Shown piece after piece: positions 17,641 to 26,140 of a stretch of 64,000 bases of DNA (within the stretch, counting starts at the first letter, position 1; each line of letters starts with the position of its first letter). The DNA is from Rhizobium phaseoli. Lineage in GTDB: Bacteria > Pseudomonadota > Alphaproteobacteria > Rhizobiales > Rhizobiaceae. The DNA lies in assembly GCF_010668805.1 (NCBI RefSeq), contig NZ_WUFT01000015.1, positions 98,324 to 162,323 on the forward strand, written 5' to 3'. Both the position numbers and the translations under genes were made by a program. The notes under the pieces were generated by a model. It was not told where the DNA came from. It saw only the letters and a list, made by a program, of their open reading frames with translations, and ran no database searches.

Positions 17641-18423
17641 ATGTCACCCGAAGAACGCCAACTGCTGACTGCCCTCTTCGATCGTGTACGCACCGCAGCC
17701 GCACAGCCGCGCGACCGCGACGCCGAAGCCCTGATCGACCAGGCGACGCGCGAGCAGCCCTCGGCCACCTATTATCTCGCTCAGGCCGTCATCGTTCAGG
17801 AAAAGGGACTGGAGGCGGCGGCCAACCATATCAAGGAGCTCGAGGAGCATGTCCGCCAGCTGGAAGCCGGCGCGAACGATCACCGCCAGGCCGAACAGGG
17901 CGGCGGCTTCCTGAGCTCGATCTTCGGCAACACCCAGACGCAGCAGCCGGCACCCATCCCGTCCAGCCCCGGCGCTTCCGGTCCCTGGGGCCAGCAATCC
18001 CGCGCCTATGACGAACCCCGCGGCTACGACCGCGATGCCCGCCAGCCGCAGCAGCAGCCGACCGGCCCCTGGACCCAGCAAGCCTCTGCGCCTTCGGCCG
18101 GCGGCGGCTTCCTGCGCGGCGCGCTCGGCACGGCAGCGGGCGTTGCCGGCGGCATGCTGCTTGCCAATTCACTGAGCGGCATCTTCGGCAATCACATGTC
18201 CTCGCTCGGCTGGGGCTCGCCCTTCGGCGCAAACCCCTTCGGCAATGCCAGCGCGCCCACCGAGGAAACCGTCATCAACAACTATTATGGCAATGACGAC
18301 AAAAGCCAGGCCTCCGACAACGCTGTCGATGACAACGACAATGCCAATGTGCAGCAGGCCGATTACGACGACGGCGATGATTACACCGACGACTCATCCG
18401 GTGGCGACGTTACGGATGTTTGA
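17641..18423 (+). CDS. DUF2076 domain-containing protein
   Basis: Protein of 260 residues. The N-terminus matches the DUF2076 start (MSPEERQLLTALFDRVR), continuing to about residue 85 with a helical, Ala- and Glu-rich segment. Gly-rich hydrophobic stretches follow, GGGFLSSIFG near residue 82 and GGGFLRGALGTAAGVAGGMLLANSLSGIFG near 155, separated by a Gln/Pro-rich linker. The tail of about 50 residues is very acidic (DDNDNANVQQADYDDGDDYTDD). No signal peptide is seen. The family has been described as a predicted periplasmic ligand-binding protein, but no function is established. The ribosome-binding site AGGAGACAGG precedes ATG 17641. Confidence 0.9.
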   Translation: MSPEERQLLTALFDRVRTAAAQPRDRDAEALIDQATREQPSATYYLAQAVIVQEKGLEAAANHIKELEEHVRQLEAGANDHRQAEQGGGFLSSIFGNTQTQQPAPIPSSPGASGPWGQQSRAYDEPRGYDRDARQPQQQPTGPWTQQASAPSAGGGFLRGALGTAAGVAGGMLLANSLSGIFGNHMSSLGWGSPFGANPFGNASAPTEETVINNYYGNDDKSQASDNAVDDNDNANVQQADYDDGDDYTDDSSGGDVTDV

Positions 18424-18511
18424 GGTTTAACGAGCAGAAATGGGCGGCAGTTGGTTTTAGATTGCCGCACCGTATACCGGCCCTTCGTTTAAACTCAGGG
18501 CGTTCGCCGCT

Positions 18512-18536
18512 GCAATCGATTCACTGGATCGATTGC
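18512..18536. repeat. Perfect inverted repeat between DUF2076 and queF genes
   Basis: GCAATCGAT and ATCGATTGC separated by TCACTGG. It lies between two convergent genes (stops at 18423 and 18559). It may act as a bidirectional terminator, although no T-run flanks it. Confidence 0.5.
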
Positions 18537-18558
18537 TCGGGCTGCGCCCGACCGCGGC

Positions 18559-19026
18559 TCACCCACGCCCGCGATAGGCGGCGACGCCCTGCTCCGGCAG
18601 CCACACGCCTTCCGGTGGCGTGCCCGTCTGCCAGAACACGTCGATCGGAATGCCGCCGCGCGGATACCAGTAGGCGCCGATCCTCAACCACCTGGGATCG
18701 AGCAGCTCGACGATGCGCTTGGCAATGTAGATCGAGCAATCCTCATGAAAAGCGCCGTGATTGCGGAAGGAATGCAGGAAGAGCTTCAGCGACTTCGATT
18801 CCACCAGCCATTCGCCGGGAATGTAGTCGATGACGATATGGGCGAAATCCGGCTGGCCGGTCATCGGGCAGAGCGAGGTGAATTCTGGCGCGGTGAAGCG
18901 CACCACGTAATCGGTGCCGGCATGGTTGGACGGCACTTTTTCAAGTACCGCCGCCTCCGGCGACTGCGCGGTTTCGGTTTGCTGGCCCAGCATCGACAGG
19001 CTGGAGGTATCGGTATTCGGCATCAT
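18559..19026 (-). CDS. queF: NADPH-dependent 7-cyano-7-deazaguanine reductase
   Basis: Reduces preQ0 to preQ1 in queuosine biosynthesis. It is the short, unimodular QueF type (155 residues). The catalytic cysteine lies in FTSLCPMTGQPDF near residue 53, with the aspartate at 60. The NADPH-binding signature is ESKSLK near residues 76-81, and HE at 94-95 completes the active site. Start is ATG 19026 or the adjacent ATG 19023. The gene overlaps the stop of the cation efflux gene upstream (TGA inside ATGATG), so the two are translationally coupled. No other queuosine genes are nearby and no preQ1 riboswitch was seen. Confidence 0.96.
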   Translation of the reverse strand: MMPNTDTSSLSMLGQQTETAQSPEAAVLEKVPSNHAGTDYVVRFTAPEFTSLCPMTGQPDFAHIVIDYIPGEWLVESKSLKLFLHSFRNHGAFHEDCSIYIAKRIVELLDPRWLRIGAYWYPRGGIPIDVFWQTGTPPEGVWLPEQGVAAYRGRG

Positions 19027-19937
19027 GCCTCCTTGACGACTTTGACGCGGATGCCATGGGCCTTTTCGCCCTCCGGCTCCACGTGAATGGCAATTTTGGC
19101 GCCCTCGTGCACCGCACTGATGGCATCCTCAAGGCGGTCGCATATATCATGCGCCTGGCGCACCGACATAGTGCCGGGCACCACCATGTGAAAATCGATG
19201 AAGGTGACGGCGCCGGCCCGCCTGGTCTTCAGGTCGTGCACGCCGATCGAGCCTGCCGCATGAGTGGCGATCGCCTGCTTGATCGCTTCCTCCTCGCGCG
19301 GTTCGACGGCTTGGTCCATCAGCCCGCCGATCGATTGCGAGATCACCTTCCAGCCCTGATAGATGATGTTGACGGCAACGAGGATGGCAAGCACCGGATC
19401 GAAGATCGCATAGCCGGTCGCCAGCGCCAGCAGCAGGCCGGCGAGCACGCCGATGGAGGTCACCACATCCGACATGATATGCTGCCCGTCTGCGGCAAGC
19501 GCCGCCGAGCGATACTTGCGCCCGGTCCTGATCAACAGCCGCGCCCAGACCGCATTGATGACACCGGCCGCGAAATTGATCGCAAGGCCAAGCACAGGTG
19601 CGTCGAGCATGCGCGGCGCGGCGAGGTAACCAACCGCCTCGTTGACGATCAGAAGCGCGGCGACGACAATCAGCACGCCCTCGGTCACCGCCGACAGATA
19701 CTCAGCCTTGTGATGGCCGAAGGGATGGTCGTGATCGGCCGGCTTCTGCGCATAGCGAATGACGAAAAAGGCGATGAAGGCGGCAACGACGTTGACCGTC
19801 GATTCGAGGCCGTCCGACAGCAGCGCCACCGACCCGGTGACCCACCAGGCCACCATCTTCAGGCCCATGACGCCAAGCGACAGCGGAATCCCCCACATCG
19901 CCAGCGTCCGAACCGTAAGGTCGCCGTTGTCACTCAT
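19023..19937 (-). CDS. Cation diffusion facilitator family metal exporter
   Basis: CDF-type divalent metal efflux protein of 304 residues with about six hydrophobic segments in the first 200. Family motifs include SVALLSDGLESTVNVVAAF near residue 35 and DHDHPFGHHKAEYLSAV near residue 65, which hold the metal-site aspartates and histidines. A cytoplasmic domain follows from about residue 205 (GVHDLKTRRAGAVTFIDFHMVVPG). Substrate could be zinc, cobalt, manganese or iron; the sequence alone does not settle it. Start ATG 19937 follows GGGGGAC; an upstream in-frame ATG at 19991 would add 18 atypical residues. It is the first gene of a two-gene unit with queF. Confidence 0.92.
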   Translation of the reverse strand: MSDNGDLTVRTLAMWGIPLSLGVMGLKMVAWWVTGSVALLSDGLESTVNVVAAFIAFFVIRYAQKPADHDHPFGHHKAEYLSAVTEGVLIVVAALLIVNEAVGYLAAPRMLDAPVLGLAINFAAGVINAVWARLLIRTGRKYRSAALAADGQHIMSDVVTSIGVLAGLLLALATGYAIFDPVLAILVAVNIIYQGWKVISQSIGGLMDQAVEPREEEAIKQAIATHAAGSIGVHDLKTRRAGAVTFIDFHMVVPGTMSVRQAHDICDRLEDAISAVHEGAKIAIHVEPEGEKAHGIRVKVVKEA

Positions 19938-19987
19938 ATCGTCCCCCTGCGGTTGCGAATGAATTGCAGCTCTTAAGCCGTTGAAAC

Positions 19988-20022
19988 GCAAAACCGCCCA
20001 CGCGACGATCGCGAAGGCGGTT
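19988..20022 (-). terminator. Terminator downstream of the DUF2161 gene
   Basis: Minus-strand stem AACCGCC/GGCGGTT (20022-20016 with 19998-19992) with an inner CGCGA/TCGCG stem, followed by TTTGCGTTT. It is oriented to stop transcription from 20143. Confidence 0.65.
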
Positions 20023-20142
20023 CAGATTGAGGGGTGATATGGGCGATGAAGGAGGATTTGTCAAAGGGAATGAAACGGCGTTCACAGGCGGGGCCTCCCC
20101 CATTGAGGGCTGCGTAACCTCCGATGGCGGGTGCCGGGCGGT

Positions 20143-20814
20143 TCAAGGGGCCGCGTCGGAAAGGACAGGTTGCGGCCAGCGCAAGAGCGCGGCCTGCCCT
20201 GCGGGCGTCAGGGCGTAGATACCCTTCTCTATACGCTCGAACCATCCGTAGACGTTGTCGCGCAGAATCGGCCCGGCATTCGCCGCAAGCGCCTTCATCT
20301 CCCGCGGTCGTACCAGACCTCGTTCGAGTGCCGAGGCGCAGAGCAGTGCCTGCTGGCGATAAGCGGTCATGATCGGTGCTCGCGAACCGCCGCCGACGGC
20401 AGGATCGCCACGGCGGCGCTGGTGCTCGCTGACGAGGCGCGAGCGCCGCTTTGGGTTGGTCCGCGGCATCGGTGAAATGGAACTGACGATAATGCTGACC
20501 TCGCCGCCATCGGAGACGCCGAGCATGCCGATACCGAGCCGCCGGCAGAGGTCGCGGTAACGCCTGTCGGCCTCCCGCCCGCGGCCCTTGGCGGAAACAC
20601 GCGCCGCGATCCAGACTTCATCGCTCATCGCCGCGCGGTCGACCGCCTGCAGAAGCAGTTCGAGGTTGAAGGAGAGTTTCAGTTCGCAGACCACCACGAC
20701 CGGCGGCTCGCCATCACTCAAGCCAACGAGATCGCACTTTCCGACCTCGCCCTTCACGACATAACCAGCCGCCTCCAGGAAAGCTTTGACGGGCAGGTAA
20801 AGCGACGTCTCCAT
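20143..20814 (-). CDS. DUF2161 family protein, predicted PD-(D/E)XK nuclease-like fold
   Basis: Protein of 223 residues. The N-terminal half fits the restriction-endonuclease-like fold: KGEVGKCDLVGLSDGEPPVVVVCELKLSF gives the D...(E)xK arrangement near residues 27 and 44-46. Next comes a segment rich in charged residues, and the C-terminal 70 residues resemble a winged-helix (YRQQALLCASALERGLVRPREMKAL, YGWFERIEKGIYALTPAG). DUF2161 members are listed as putative phosphodiesterases; no activity is known. The gene is followed by its own terminator. A 97-codon gene begins just upstream, and the two may be co-transcribed. Confidence 0.85.
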   Translation of the reverse strand: METSLYLPVKAFLEAAGYVVKGEVGKCDLVGLSDGEPPVVVVCELKLSFNLELLLQAVDRAAMSDEVWIAARVSAKGRGREADRRYRDLCRRLGIGMLGVSDGGEVSIIVSSISPMPRTNPKRRSRLVSEHQRRRGDPAVGGGSRAPIMTAYRQQALLCASALERGLVRPREMKALAANAGPILRDNVYGWFERIEKGIYALTPAGQAALLRWPQPVLSDAAP

Positions 20815-20828
20815 GGCAGAACGATGCT

Positions 20829-21122
20829 TCAGGCGGCGTTGAGATCGGCAATCTCGCCATATCGCGCGAGCAGCCGCGGCGAGGACATGTCGCCGGTTTC
20901 CTCGTCGACAATTACGGCATAGGCCGCCACGCCGACGAAACGCTCCGCCATCGCCGAAGCGATCTTTTCCGCGCTGACGGAGTTCGATGCCTGGCGCATT
21001 TCGCCGGGTACGAGGTTGCCGCGGTTCTTGCGGTAAGGGAGAACGATGAATTTTTCACTGGCCACGGCAACGGGTTCCGGTTGATCGTTCCTGAAATGTT
21101 CTGATTTGCGTGAGAAAGTCAA
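20829..21122 (-). CDS. Small hypothetical protein
   Basis: Ninety-seven codons between trpE(G) and the DUF2161 gene, 14 bases from the latter, same strand. The C-terminal 60 residues look like genuine protein: SVSAEKIASAMAERFVGVAAYAVIVDEETGDMSSPRLLARYGEI. I do not recognise a family. The N-terminal 20 residues (MTFSRKSEHFRNDQPEP) are less convincing, and a GTG near 21065 giving a shorter product is possible. No signal peptide or membrane segment. The context offers no functional hint. Confidence 0.6.
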   Translation of the reverse strand: MTFSRKSEHFRNDQPEPVAVASEKFIVLPYRKNRGNLVPGEMRQASNSVSAEKIASAMAERFVGVAAYAVIVDEETGDMSSPRLLARYGEIADLNAA

Positions 21123-21141
21123 CCGAACTCTTCGGTGGAAG

Positions 21142-21173
21142 CTCGCCCTTCCCGCAAATACAGGAAGGGCGAG
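21142..21173 (-). terminator. Hairpin downstream of trpE(G)
   Basis: CTCGCCCTTCC and GGAAGGGCGAG with a 10-base loop, 11 bases after the trpE(G) stop on the minus strand. No T-run follows, so termination strength is uncertain. Confidence 0.5.
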
Positions 21174-21183
21174 GGAATTAGGC

Positions 21184-23373
21184 TCAGGCGGCCTTCGTCT
21201 TCACCTTGCGCGCCAGATGCGCCACGACGTTTTCGATCATCCGCATCCCGGCGTCGCCGCCGAGCGTCATGATCGATTCCGGATGGAACTGCACTGCGGC
21301 GATCGGCTCCTTGGCGTGTTCGATGCCCATGATCGTGCCGTCCTCGCTTTCCGCCGTGATGATGAACTCGCGCGGCAGCGTCGAGGGATCGGCAAAGATC
21401 GAGTGGTAGCGGCCGACCGTCACTTCCTTGGAAAGGCCGGAGAAAACGATGCCCGGCTCGAGCACGCGGATGCGCGAGGGCTTGCCGTGCATCGGCAGCG
21501 CCAGATGGCGCAGTTCCCCGCCATAGGCTTCAGCGAGCGCCTGCAGCCCGAGGCAGACGCCGAAGATCGGCAGGTTGCGCGCCCGCGCCTTCTTGATCGT
21601 CGCCTTGCAGTCGAAATCCTTGGGCGTTCCGGGGCCCGGCGACAGCACGACGAGGTCCGGGTTCAGCCGGTCGAATATTTCCTCCGGCACCGGCGTGCGC
21701 ACCGTCGAAACGGTCGCCCCCGTCTGGCGGAAATAATTGGCAAGCGTATGGACGAAGCTGTCCTCATGGTCGACGAGCAGGATGCTGACGCCCTTGCCGA
21801 CGCTTGCGACGTCGCGCTGGGTCTTGCCGGAATTGCCGGTCTTGGCGTCGCGGATGGCGGAAAGCATGGCAGAGGCCTTCAATTCTGTTTCGGCTTCTTC
21901 TTCCTCAGGAATGGAATCGTTGAGCAGCGTCGCACCGGCGCGCACCTCGGCGATACCGTCCTTGATGCGCACGGTGCGCAGCGTCAGGCCGGTGTTCATG
22001 TCGCCGTTGAAGCCGACCATGCCGATCGCCCCACCATACCATGCGCGCGGGCTCTTTTCACGGCTCTCGATGAAGCGCATCGCCCAGAGCTTCGGGGCGC
22101 CGGTGACGGTGACAGCCCAGGCGTGGCTGAGAAAACCGTCGAAGGCGTCCATGTCGTCGCGCAGCCGTCCCTCGATATGATCGACCGTGTGGATGAGGCG
22201 CGAATACATCTCGATCTGCCGGCGGCCGATCACCTTGACCGAGCCGGGCTCGCACACGCGGCTCTTGTCGTTGCGGTCGACGTCGGAGCACATGGTCAGC
22301 TCGGATTCGTCCTTCTTCGAATTCAGAAGCTTCAGGATCTGCTCGCTGTCGGCGATCGGGTCGTCACCGCGCTTGATCGTGCCCGAGATCGGGCAGGTCT
22401 CGATCCGGCGGCCGGAAACGCGCACGAACATCTCAGGTGAGGCGCCGACCAGATATTCCTGATGGCCGAGATTGATGAAGAAGGAATAGGGCGACGGATT
22501 GATCGCCTTCAGCCGCTTGGAAATGTCGGAAGGCTTGCTTTCGCAACGCTCCATGAATTTCTGTCCGGGAACGACTTCGAAGAGGTCGCCCTTGCGGAAA
22601 CTCTCCTTCGCCTTGGTGACGAGCTCGGCATATTCACCCGGCCGATGATCGCTCTTCGGCGGGATGGAATCCGTGTGCTGGAAGGGTTCGGGCGCGATAT
22701 CGCCGGCCTTACCCTCGGTCGACACGCCGCCTTTCTCGAAATCGTAACGGTCGATCCAGGCTTTGGCGGCGTAATTGTCGACAACGAGGATCTCGTCGGG
22801 CAGGTAGAGCACCATGTCGCGCTGGTCGGAGGGCCGCGTCAGCTTCAGATCGACCGCGTCGAACTGGAAGGCGATGTCGTAGCCGAAGGCGCCGTAGAGC
22901 CCGAGGCTCGCATCCGCCTGCGAATAGAACAGATCGGTCACAGCGCGCAGCACAGTGAAGACCGTCGGCATCTTCGAGCGCTCTTCCTCGGTGAATACCC
23001 GGTCCGGCGTCTTGACCGAGAGGTCGAGACGCCGGGCGGAGGAAGCGCCGAGCACGAGGTCGGACACAGTCTTCAGCCGCTCGGTCACGAAGCCGAGAAG
23101 CACTTCGCCGCGTTCGTTGTAGGCTTCGATCCAGACCTCCCGCCCGAAGGAAGAGATGCCGAGCGGCGGATCGACGACGGCAGTATCCCAGCGCGTATAA
23201 CGTCCCGGATATTCGTAGTTCGACGAGAACACCGCGCCGCGGCGCTCGTCGAGCTTGTCGATATAGGAAGAGACCGCATCGCCGTAGGGGATTGCCCGCC
23301 GCTGTCGCGTGACCGATATGCCGCCCTTGGTCTCGTAGATTTCCGCACCATCATCCCGCAGGATCGTTACCAT
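21184..23373 (-). CDS. trpE(G): Fused anthranilate synthase (component I + glutamine amidotransferase)
   Basis: Converts chorismate and glutamine to anthranilate, the first step of tryptophan synthesis. Residues 1 to about 510 are the TrpE part, with PSPYSFFINLGHQEYLVGASPEMF, GTIKRG and DVDRNDKSRVCEPGSV. Residues from about 530 are the TrpG amidotransferase: ILLVDHEDSFVHTL, the nucleophile cysteine in IFGVCLGLQALAEAYGG, and the final HPES motif. The single-chain fusion (729 residues) is characteristic of Rhizobiales. Upstream lies the trpL leader and attenuator (23416-23533), so expression is expected to follow tryptophanyl-tRNA availability. No other trp genes are adjacent, as is usual in these organisms. 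Confidence 0.97.
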   Translation of the reverse strand: MVTILRDDGAEIYETKGGISVTRQRRAIPYGDAVSSYIDKLDERRGAVFSSNYEYPGRYTRWDTAVVDPPLGISSFGREVWIEAYNERGEVLLGFVTERLKTVSDLVLGASSARRLDLSVKTPDRVFTEEERSKMPTVFTVLRAVTDLFYSQADASLGLYGAFGYDIAFQFDAVDLKLTRPSDQRDMVLYLPDEILVVDNYAAKAWIDRYDFEKGGVSTEGKAGDIAPEPFQHTDSIPPKSDHRPGEYAELVTKAKESFRKGDLFEVVPGQKFMERCESKPSDISKRLKAINPSPYSFFINLGHQEYLVGASPEMFVRVSGRRIETCPISGTIKRGDDPIADSEQILKLLNSKKDESELTMCSDVDRNDKSRVCEPGSVKVIGRRQIEMYSRLIHTVDHIEGRLRDDMDAFDGFLSHAWAVTVTGAPKLWAMRFIESREKSPRAWYGGAIGMVGFNGDMNTGLTLRTVRIKDGIAEVRAGATLLNDSIPEEEEAETELKASAMLSAIRDAKTGNSGKTQRDVASVGKGVSILLVDHEDSFVHTLANYFRQTGATVSTVRTPVPEEIFDRLNPDLVVLSPGPGTPKDFDCKATIKKARARNLPIFGVCLGLQALAEAYGGELRHLALPMHGKPSRIRVLEPGIVFSGLSKEVTVGRYHSIFADPSTLPREFIITAESEDGTIMGIEHAKEPIAAVQFHPESIMTLGGDAGMRMIENVVAHLARKVKTKAA

Positions 23374-23415
23374 TGTTCCACTCCGTTATCGGGGCCCGGA
23401 CGACAGGCGGCGATA

Positions 23416-23448
23416 AATAAAAAAGCCGCCTCGAAGTTTCGGGCGGCT
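23416..23448 (-). terminator. trp attenuator terminator
   Basis: Minus-strand hairpin GAGCCGCC / GGCGGC with loop CGAAACTTCGA, followed by TTTTTTATTT (23424-23416). It lies 41 bases after the trpL stop and 43 bases before trpE(G). Confidence 0.9.
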
Positions 23449-23488
23449 CACTCGTCGTCGTCTTTGGACACGATTGGTCGAGGCCGCC

Positions 23489-23533
23489 TCAGCGAGCCCA
23501 CCACCAAACAGCAATGTTCAAGGACTTGATCAT
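23489..23533 (-). CDS. trpL: trp operon leader peptide
   Basis: Fourteen codons giving MIKSLNIAVWWWAR, with three consecutive tryptophan codons and a TGA stop. The WWWAR ending matches known rhizobial TrpL peptides. The promoter elements (TTGCGT, 17 bases, TAACAA) place transcription start on the ATG itself, so there is no ribosome-binding site. Stalling at the Trp codons would favour the antiterminator and allow trpE(G) transcription. Confidence 0.93.
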   Translation of the reverse strand: MIKSLNIAVWWWAR

Positions 23534-23540
23534 GGGAAAA

Positions 23541-23569
23541 TTGTTAGCCTGAGATCGGCCGCCACGCAA
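23541..23569 (-). promoter_or_regulatory. Predicted sigma-70 promoter of trpL-trpE(G)
   Basis: Minus-strand TTGCGT (23569-23564), 17-base spacer, TAACAA (23546-23541). The start point falls eight bases after the -10 element, on the A of the trpL ATG. Confidence 0.75.
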
Positions 23570-23586
23570 GAGGCGATTGCGTAATG

Positions 23587-23611
23587 AAAAAGGGCGGCCC
23601 GAAAGCCGCCC
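23587..23611 (-). terminator. Terminator of the TonB-dependent receptor gene
   Basis: Minus-strand GGGCGGC / GCCGCCC hairpin (23611-23605 with 23598-23592) followed by five T. It is 26 bases past the receptor stop. Confidence 0.8.
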
Positions 23612-23636
23612 GATCTGATGTCCTGCTCCGACCCGA

Positions 23637-25886
23637 TCAGAACGTTTTCGTCAGCGAGACCTTGAAGGTGCGGCCGGGCTCGGAATACCAATCTTGCGGC
23701 TGCGATGCGGCCGAGTTCGGGTTGAGGTCGCGCAGGGCGAGCGCATTAAAATATTCCTGGTCGAAAATGTTGTAGACGCCCGCCTGCACGCGCAGGCCCG
23801 GCACCTGTTCCGGCGTCCACCAGCCGGTCAGGTCGACGATTGCATAGCCGGGCGCATCGAAGGTCGTATCGGCGGTCGAGCCGACGGTCTTGAGATGGTC
23901 GGTGAGCATGCCCGCGGCAAGCGTCGAGGAAAGGTCGAAGCCAAAAGTCTCGTTGCTCCAGCCGCCGCCGACGATCGCCTTGAAGGGCGCGACCGAGCGC
24001 AGGCGCTGGGCGGTTTCCTCGTTCCTGCCGTAAGCATAGGCAAGTGCTGCGTGCAGGTTGATGCCGTTATTGAACGTCTTGTCGGCGCTCGCTTCGACAC
24101 CCGAGATCGTCACACTGCTGACATTGGTATAGTTGAACTCCGTAATGCCGGTGGAGGCGTTGACGCTCGTCACCGTTTCGATGAAGTTGTGATATCGGTT
24201 GTGGAAGAGCGCTAAGCGACCGTTGAAATCGCCGGCGTCGAAATTGGCACCCATTTCGACACCGTAGCCGGTCTCGGGCTTCAGGTCGGGATTGCCGAGC
24301 TGGGCATAATTGCCGCCCGCATTGTAGAAGCGGCTATAGAGCTCGTCGACAGTCGGGGCGCGGAAGGCTGACGACAGCTGGGTGTAGAGCTGCACATCGG
24401 GTGTCAGTTGGTAAGTAGCGAGCACCTTCGGCGACGCATGTTGATCGCTGCGATCGGACAGCGTACCGAATTTTGCAAGCGCGGGGTTGCTGGCAAAACC
24501 GCCACCCGTCGACGGATCATAGCTGAACCAGTCGAAACGAATGCCCGGCGTCAGCGCAAAATTCGTATCGCCGAACTCGATTTTGTCTTCGATCGACAGG
24601 CCGATCGTCTTGCTGTCGACGTCCGGCACTTCCGACTGATTGTTGAGCGAAGGGCACGTGGTCGGCGTCGGGCATAGTGCGGAGCTGTACTGGTTCCAGG
24701 CCGACGTCGTCGCGTCAAGCGTTGCCTTCACGGAATGACGGACGTTGGAATATTCGAAATCCTTGGTGACCGTGCCGTGGAAGCCCCAGGTCTTGTTTTC
24801 GATCTCATTGTTTCGGCCGTAGGCGACATTGGCCGCTGTGCGTCCATGGCTGCCCGACTCCTTCTTCAGATCCTGCCAGTAGAGCGTGGCCCGGGCGCTG
24901 GTGAAGAATGCATCTGAGGACTGCGCTTCATAGTCATAGTCGAGCGATACACGATCGCGGTCGCGCAATTCGCGGCCGTCATAATTGTCGATCATGTAGG
25001 TGCGCCCGGTTCCCTGCAGCTCTCTCAGGTCGGTTTGGAGATCGCGGCGAAACCGCTCCGCCGTCAGGCCGATACGATGACCGCCTTCCAGCTCCTGGCG
25101 GAGCTTGAAGAGCAGGTTGTGCTGGTCGAAATCGGCGGGATCCGACTCGGTCCGCAAACGACCGTAACTGTCGTTATCGCCCATATTGTCGCGTTCATGC
25201 CCTTTGCGGTAGCCGCCCTGAAAGAGGATCGACGTGCCGCCGATCTTCTTGGCGGCGGCGGCCGAACCGGAAAGGCTGCTGTCTTCGCTGTCATAGGTGG
25301 ACTTGACGACCGCGCCCCAGTCGCGGCCTTCGGGAATGATATCCTCCGGCTCCAGCGTATTGACGACGATCGCGCCGCCGAGCATCCCCGAGCCGCCCTT
25401 GCTCGAATCCGCGCCGCGCACGATATCAAGCGACGAGAGCGAGTTGAAATCGAACGTATCGCCGCCGCCATTGGCGTTGGCCGGCGCGAAGGCACCTTGG
25501 CGCGAGCTGTTCGAGAGATAGGGAATCGGAATGCCGTCGACAACAGTCAGGATGCGTGCGCCGGAGAGGCCGCGCAGATTGACGCCGGCATCGCCGCGCG
25601 AGAAATTCACGCCGGGATCGACACTGCGTCCGAGGTCTTCGAGATTGGTGACCTGTTTCTCGTCGAGCTGTTTGTCGGTGATCTCGGTTGCAAGCGGCGT
25701 GTCGGCGACGCTGCCCGGCGCCACGCGTTTGCCCTTGACGACGATCTTCTGCAGGACGGTGCTGTCGTCGGCCGTTGCTTGCGGCGTGGTGGCCGAGGCG
25801 CTTTGCGCGAAAGACTGCGAAACAGGAAGAACAACTGCGGCTGCCGTGCAGACCAATAGAACCGAGCGCCAATACCGGACGATCAT
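23637..25886 (-). CDS. TonB-dependent receptor, hemoglobin/heme type
   Basis: Outer-membrane, TonB-gated receptor of 749 residues. A signal peptide ends near residue 28 (SQSFAQS). A TonB-box-like and plug region follows, with TVLQKIVVKGKRV and VNLRGLSGARILTVVDGIP. The barrel carries the FRAPTVDELYSRF segment and the NPDLKPETGYGVEMGANF segment typical of the TonB haem/haemoglobin receptor group, and ends in an aromatic residue (LTKTF), as barrels do. Rhizobia use such receptors for haem iron. Two RirA-type iron boxes lie upstream (26014-26028 and 26050-26064), supporting iron repression. No hmu transport genes are in view, so the ligand is inferred. The product ends before a good terminator. 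Confidence 0.9.
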   Translation of the reverse strand: MIVRYWRSVLLVCTAAAVVLPVSQSFAQSASATTPQATADDSTVLQKIVVKGKRVAPGSVADTPLATEITDKQLDEKQVTNLEDLGRSVDPGVNFSRGDAGVNLRGLSGARILTVVDGIPIPYLSNSSRQGAFAPANANGGGDTFDFNSLSSLDIVRGADSSKGGSGMLGGAIVVNTLEPEDIIPEGRDWGAVVKSTYDSEDSSLSGSAAAAKKIGGTSILFQGGYRKGHERDNMGDNDSYGRLRTESDPADFDQHNLLFKLRQELEGGHRIGLTAERFRRDLQTDLRELQGTGRTYMIDNYDGRELRDRDRVSLDYDYEAQSSDAFFTSARATLYWQDLKKESGSHGRTAANVAYGRNNEIENKTWGFHGTVTKDFEYSNVRHSVKATLDATTSAWNQYSSALCPTPTTCPSLNNQSEVPDVDSKTIGLSIEDKIEFGDTNFALTPGIRFDWFSYDPSTGGGFASNPALAKFGTLSDRSDQHASPKVLATYQLTPDVQLYTQLSSAFRAPTVDELYSRFYNAGGNYAQLGNPDLKPETGYGVEMGANFDAGDFNGRLALFHNRYHNFIETVTSVNASTGITEFNYTNVSSVTISGVEASADKTFNNGINLHAALAYAYGRNEETAQRLRSVAPFKAIVGGGWSNETFGFDLSSTLAAGMLTDHLKTVGSTADTTFDAPGYAIVDLTGWWTPEQVPGLRVQAGVYNIFDQEYFNALALRDLNPNSAASQPQDWYSEPGRTFKVSLTKTF

Positions 25887-26013
25887 AACCTACCCTCTCA
25901 TGATGGTTACCGGGCTGGCTGGTCGTGGCGCGTCGAACGCTCGAGGGGCTGGCTGGGCTTTTGCGGATGAAGGCGATGCTGAATTTCGCCTTCTTTTCGC
26001 CGCATAAAAAACA

Positions 26014-26028
26014 TGAGGTATTTTGTCA
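26014..26028. promoter_or_regulatory. Iron-responsive (IRO/RirA-type) box 1
   Basis: TGA-N9-TCA with an AT-rich core (TGAGGTATTTTGTCA), the consensus of the rhizobial iron regulator RirA. It is 128 bases upstream of the receptor start. Confidence 0.6.
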
Positions 26029-26049
26029 ACATAAACTGACGCTATATGT

Positions 26050-26064
26050 TGATTTAATTTATCA
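26050..26064. promoter_or_regulatory. Iron-responsive (IRO/RirA-type) box 2
   Basis: Second TGA-N9-TCA match (TGATTTAATTTATCA), 21 bases beyond the first in the same AT-rich region between the receptor and the extensin-like gene. Confidence 0.6.
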
Positions 26065-26140
26065 AGTTTTAACGATCTTTCCTCCCGTTGCGCAATTGCA
26101 ACGAAAACCGCGCTGACGCGTTATCCCCTACGCGATCGAC

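Larger units (their letters stand above)
23416..23533 (-). ncRNA. rnTrpL attenuator RNA (trpL leader transcript)
   Basis: Transcript predicted from the A of the trpL ATG to the attenuator T-run, about 110-118 nt. In Sinorhizobium the corresponding attenuated RNA accumulates and acts in trans as a small RNA, and its peptide also has activity. This copy has the same build: leaderless ORF, three Trp codons, terminator. Whether it acts in trans here is inference. Confidence 0.75.
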
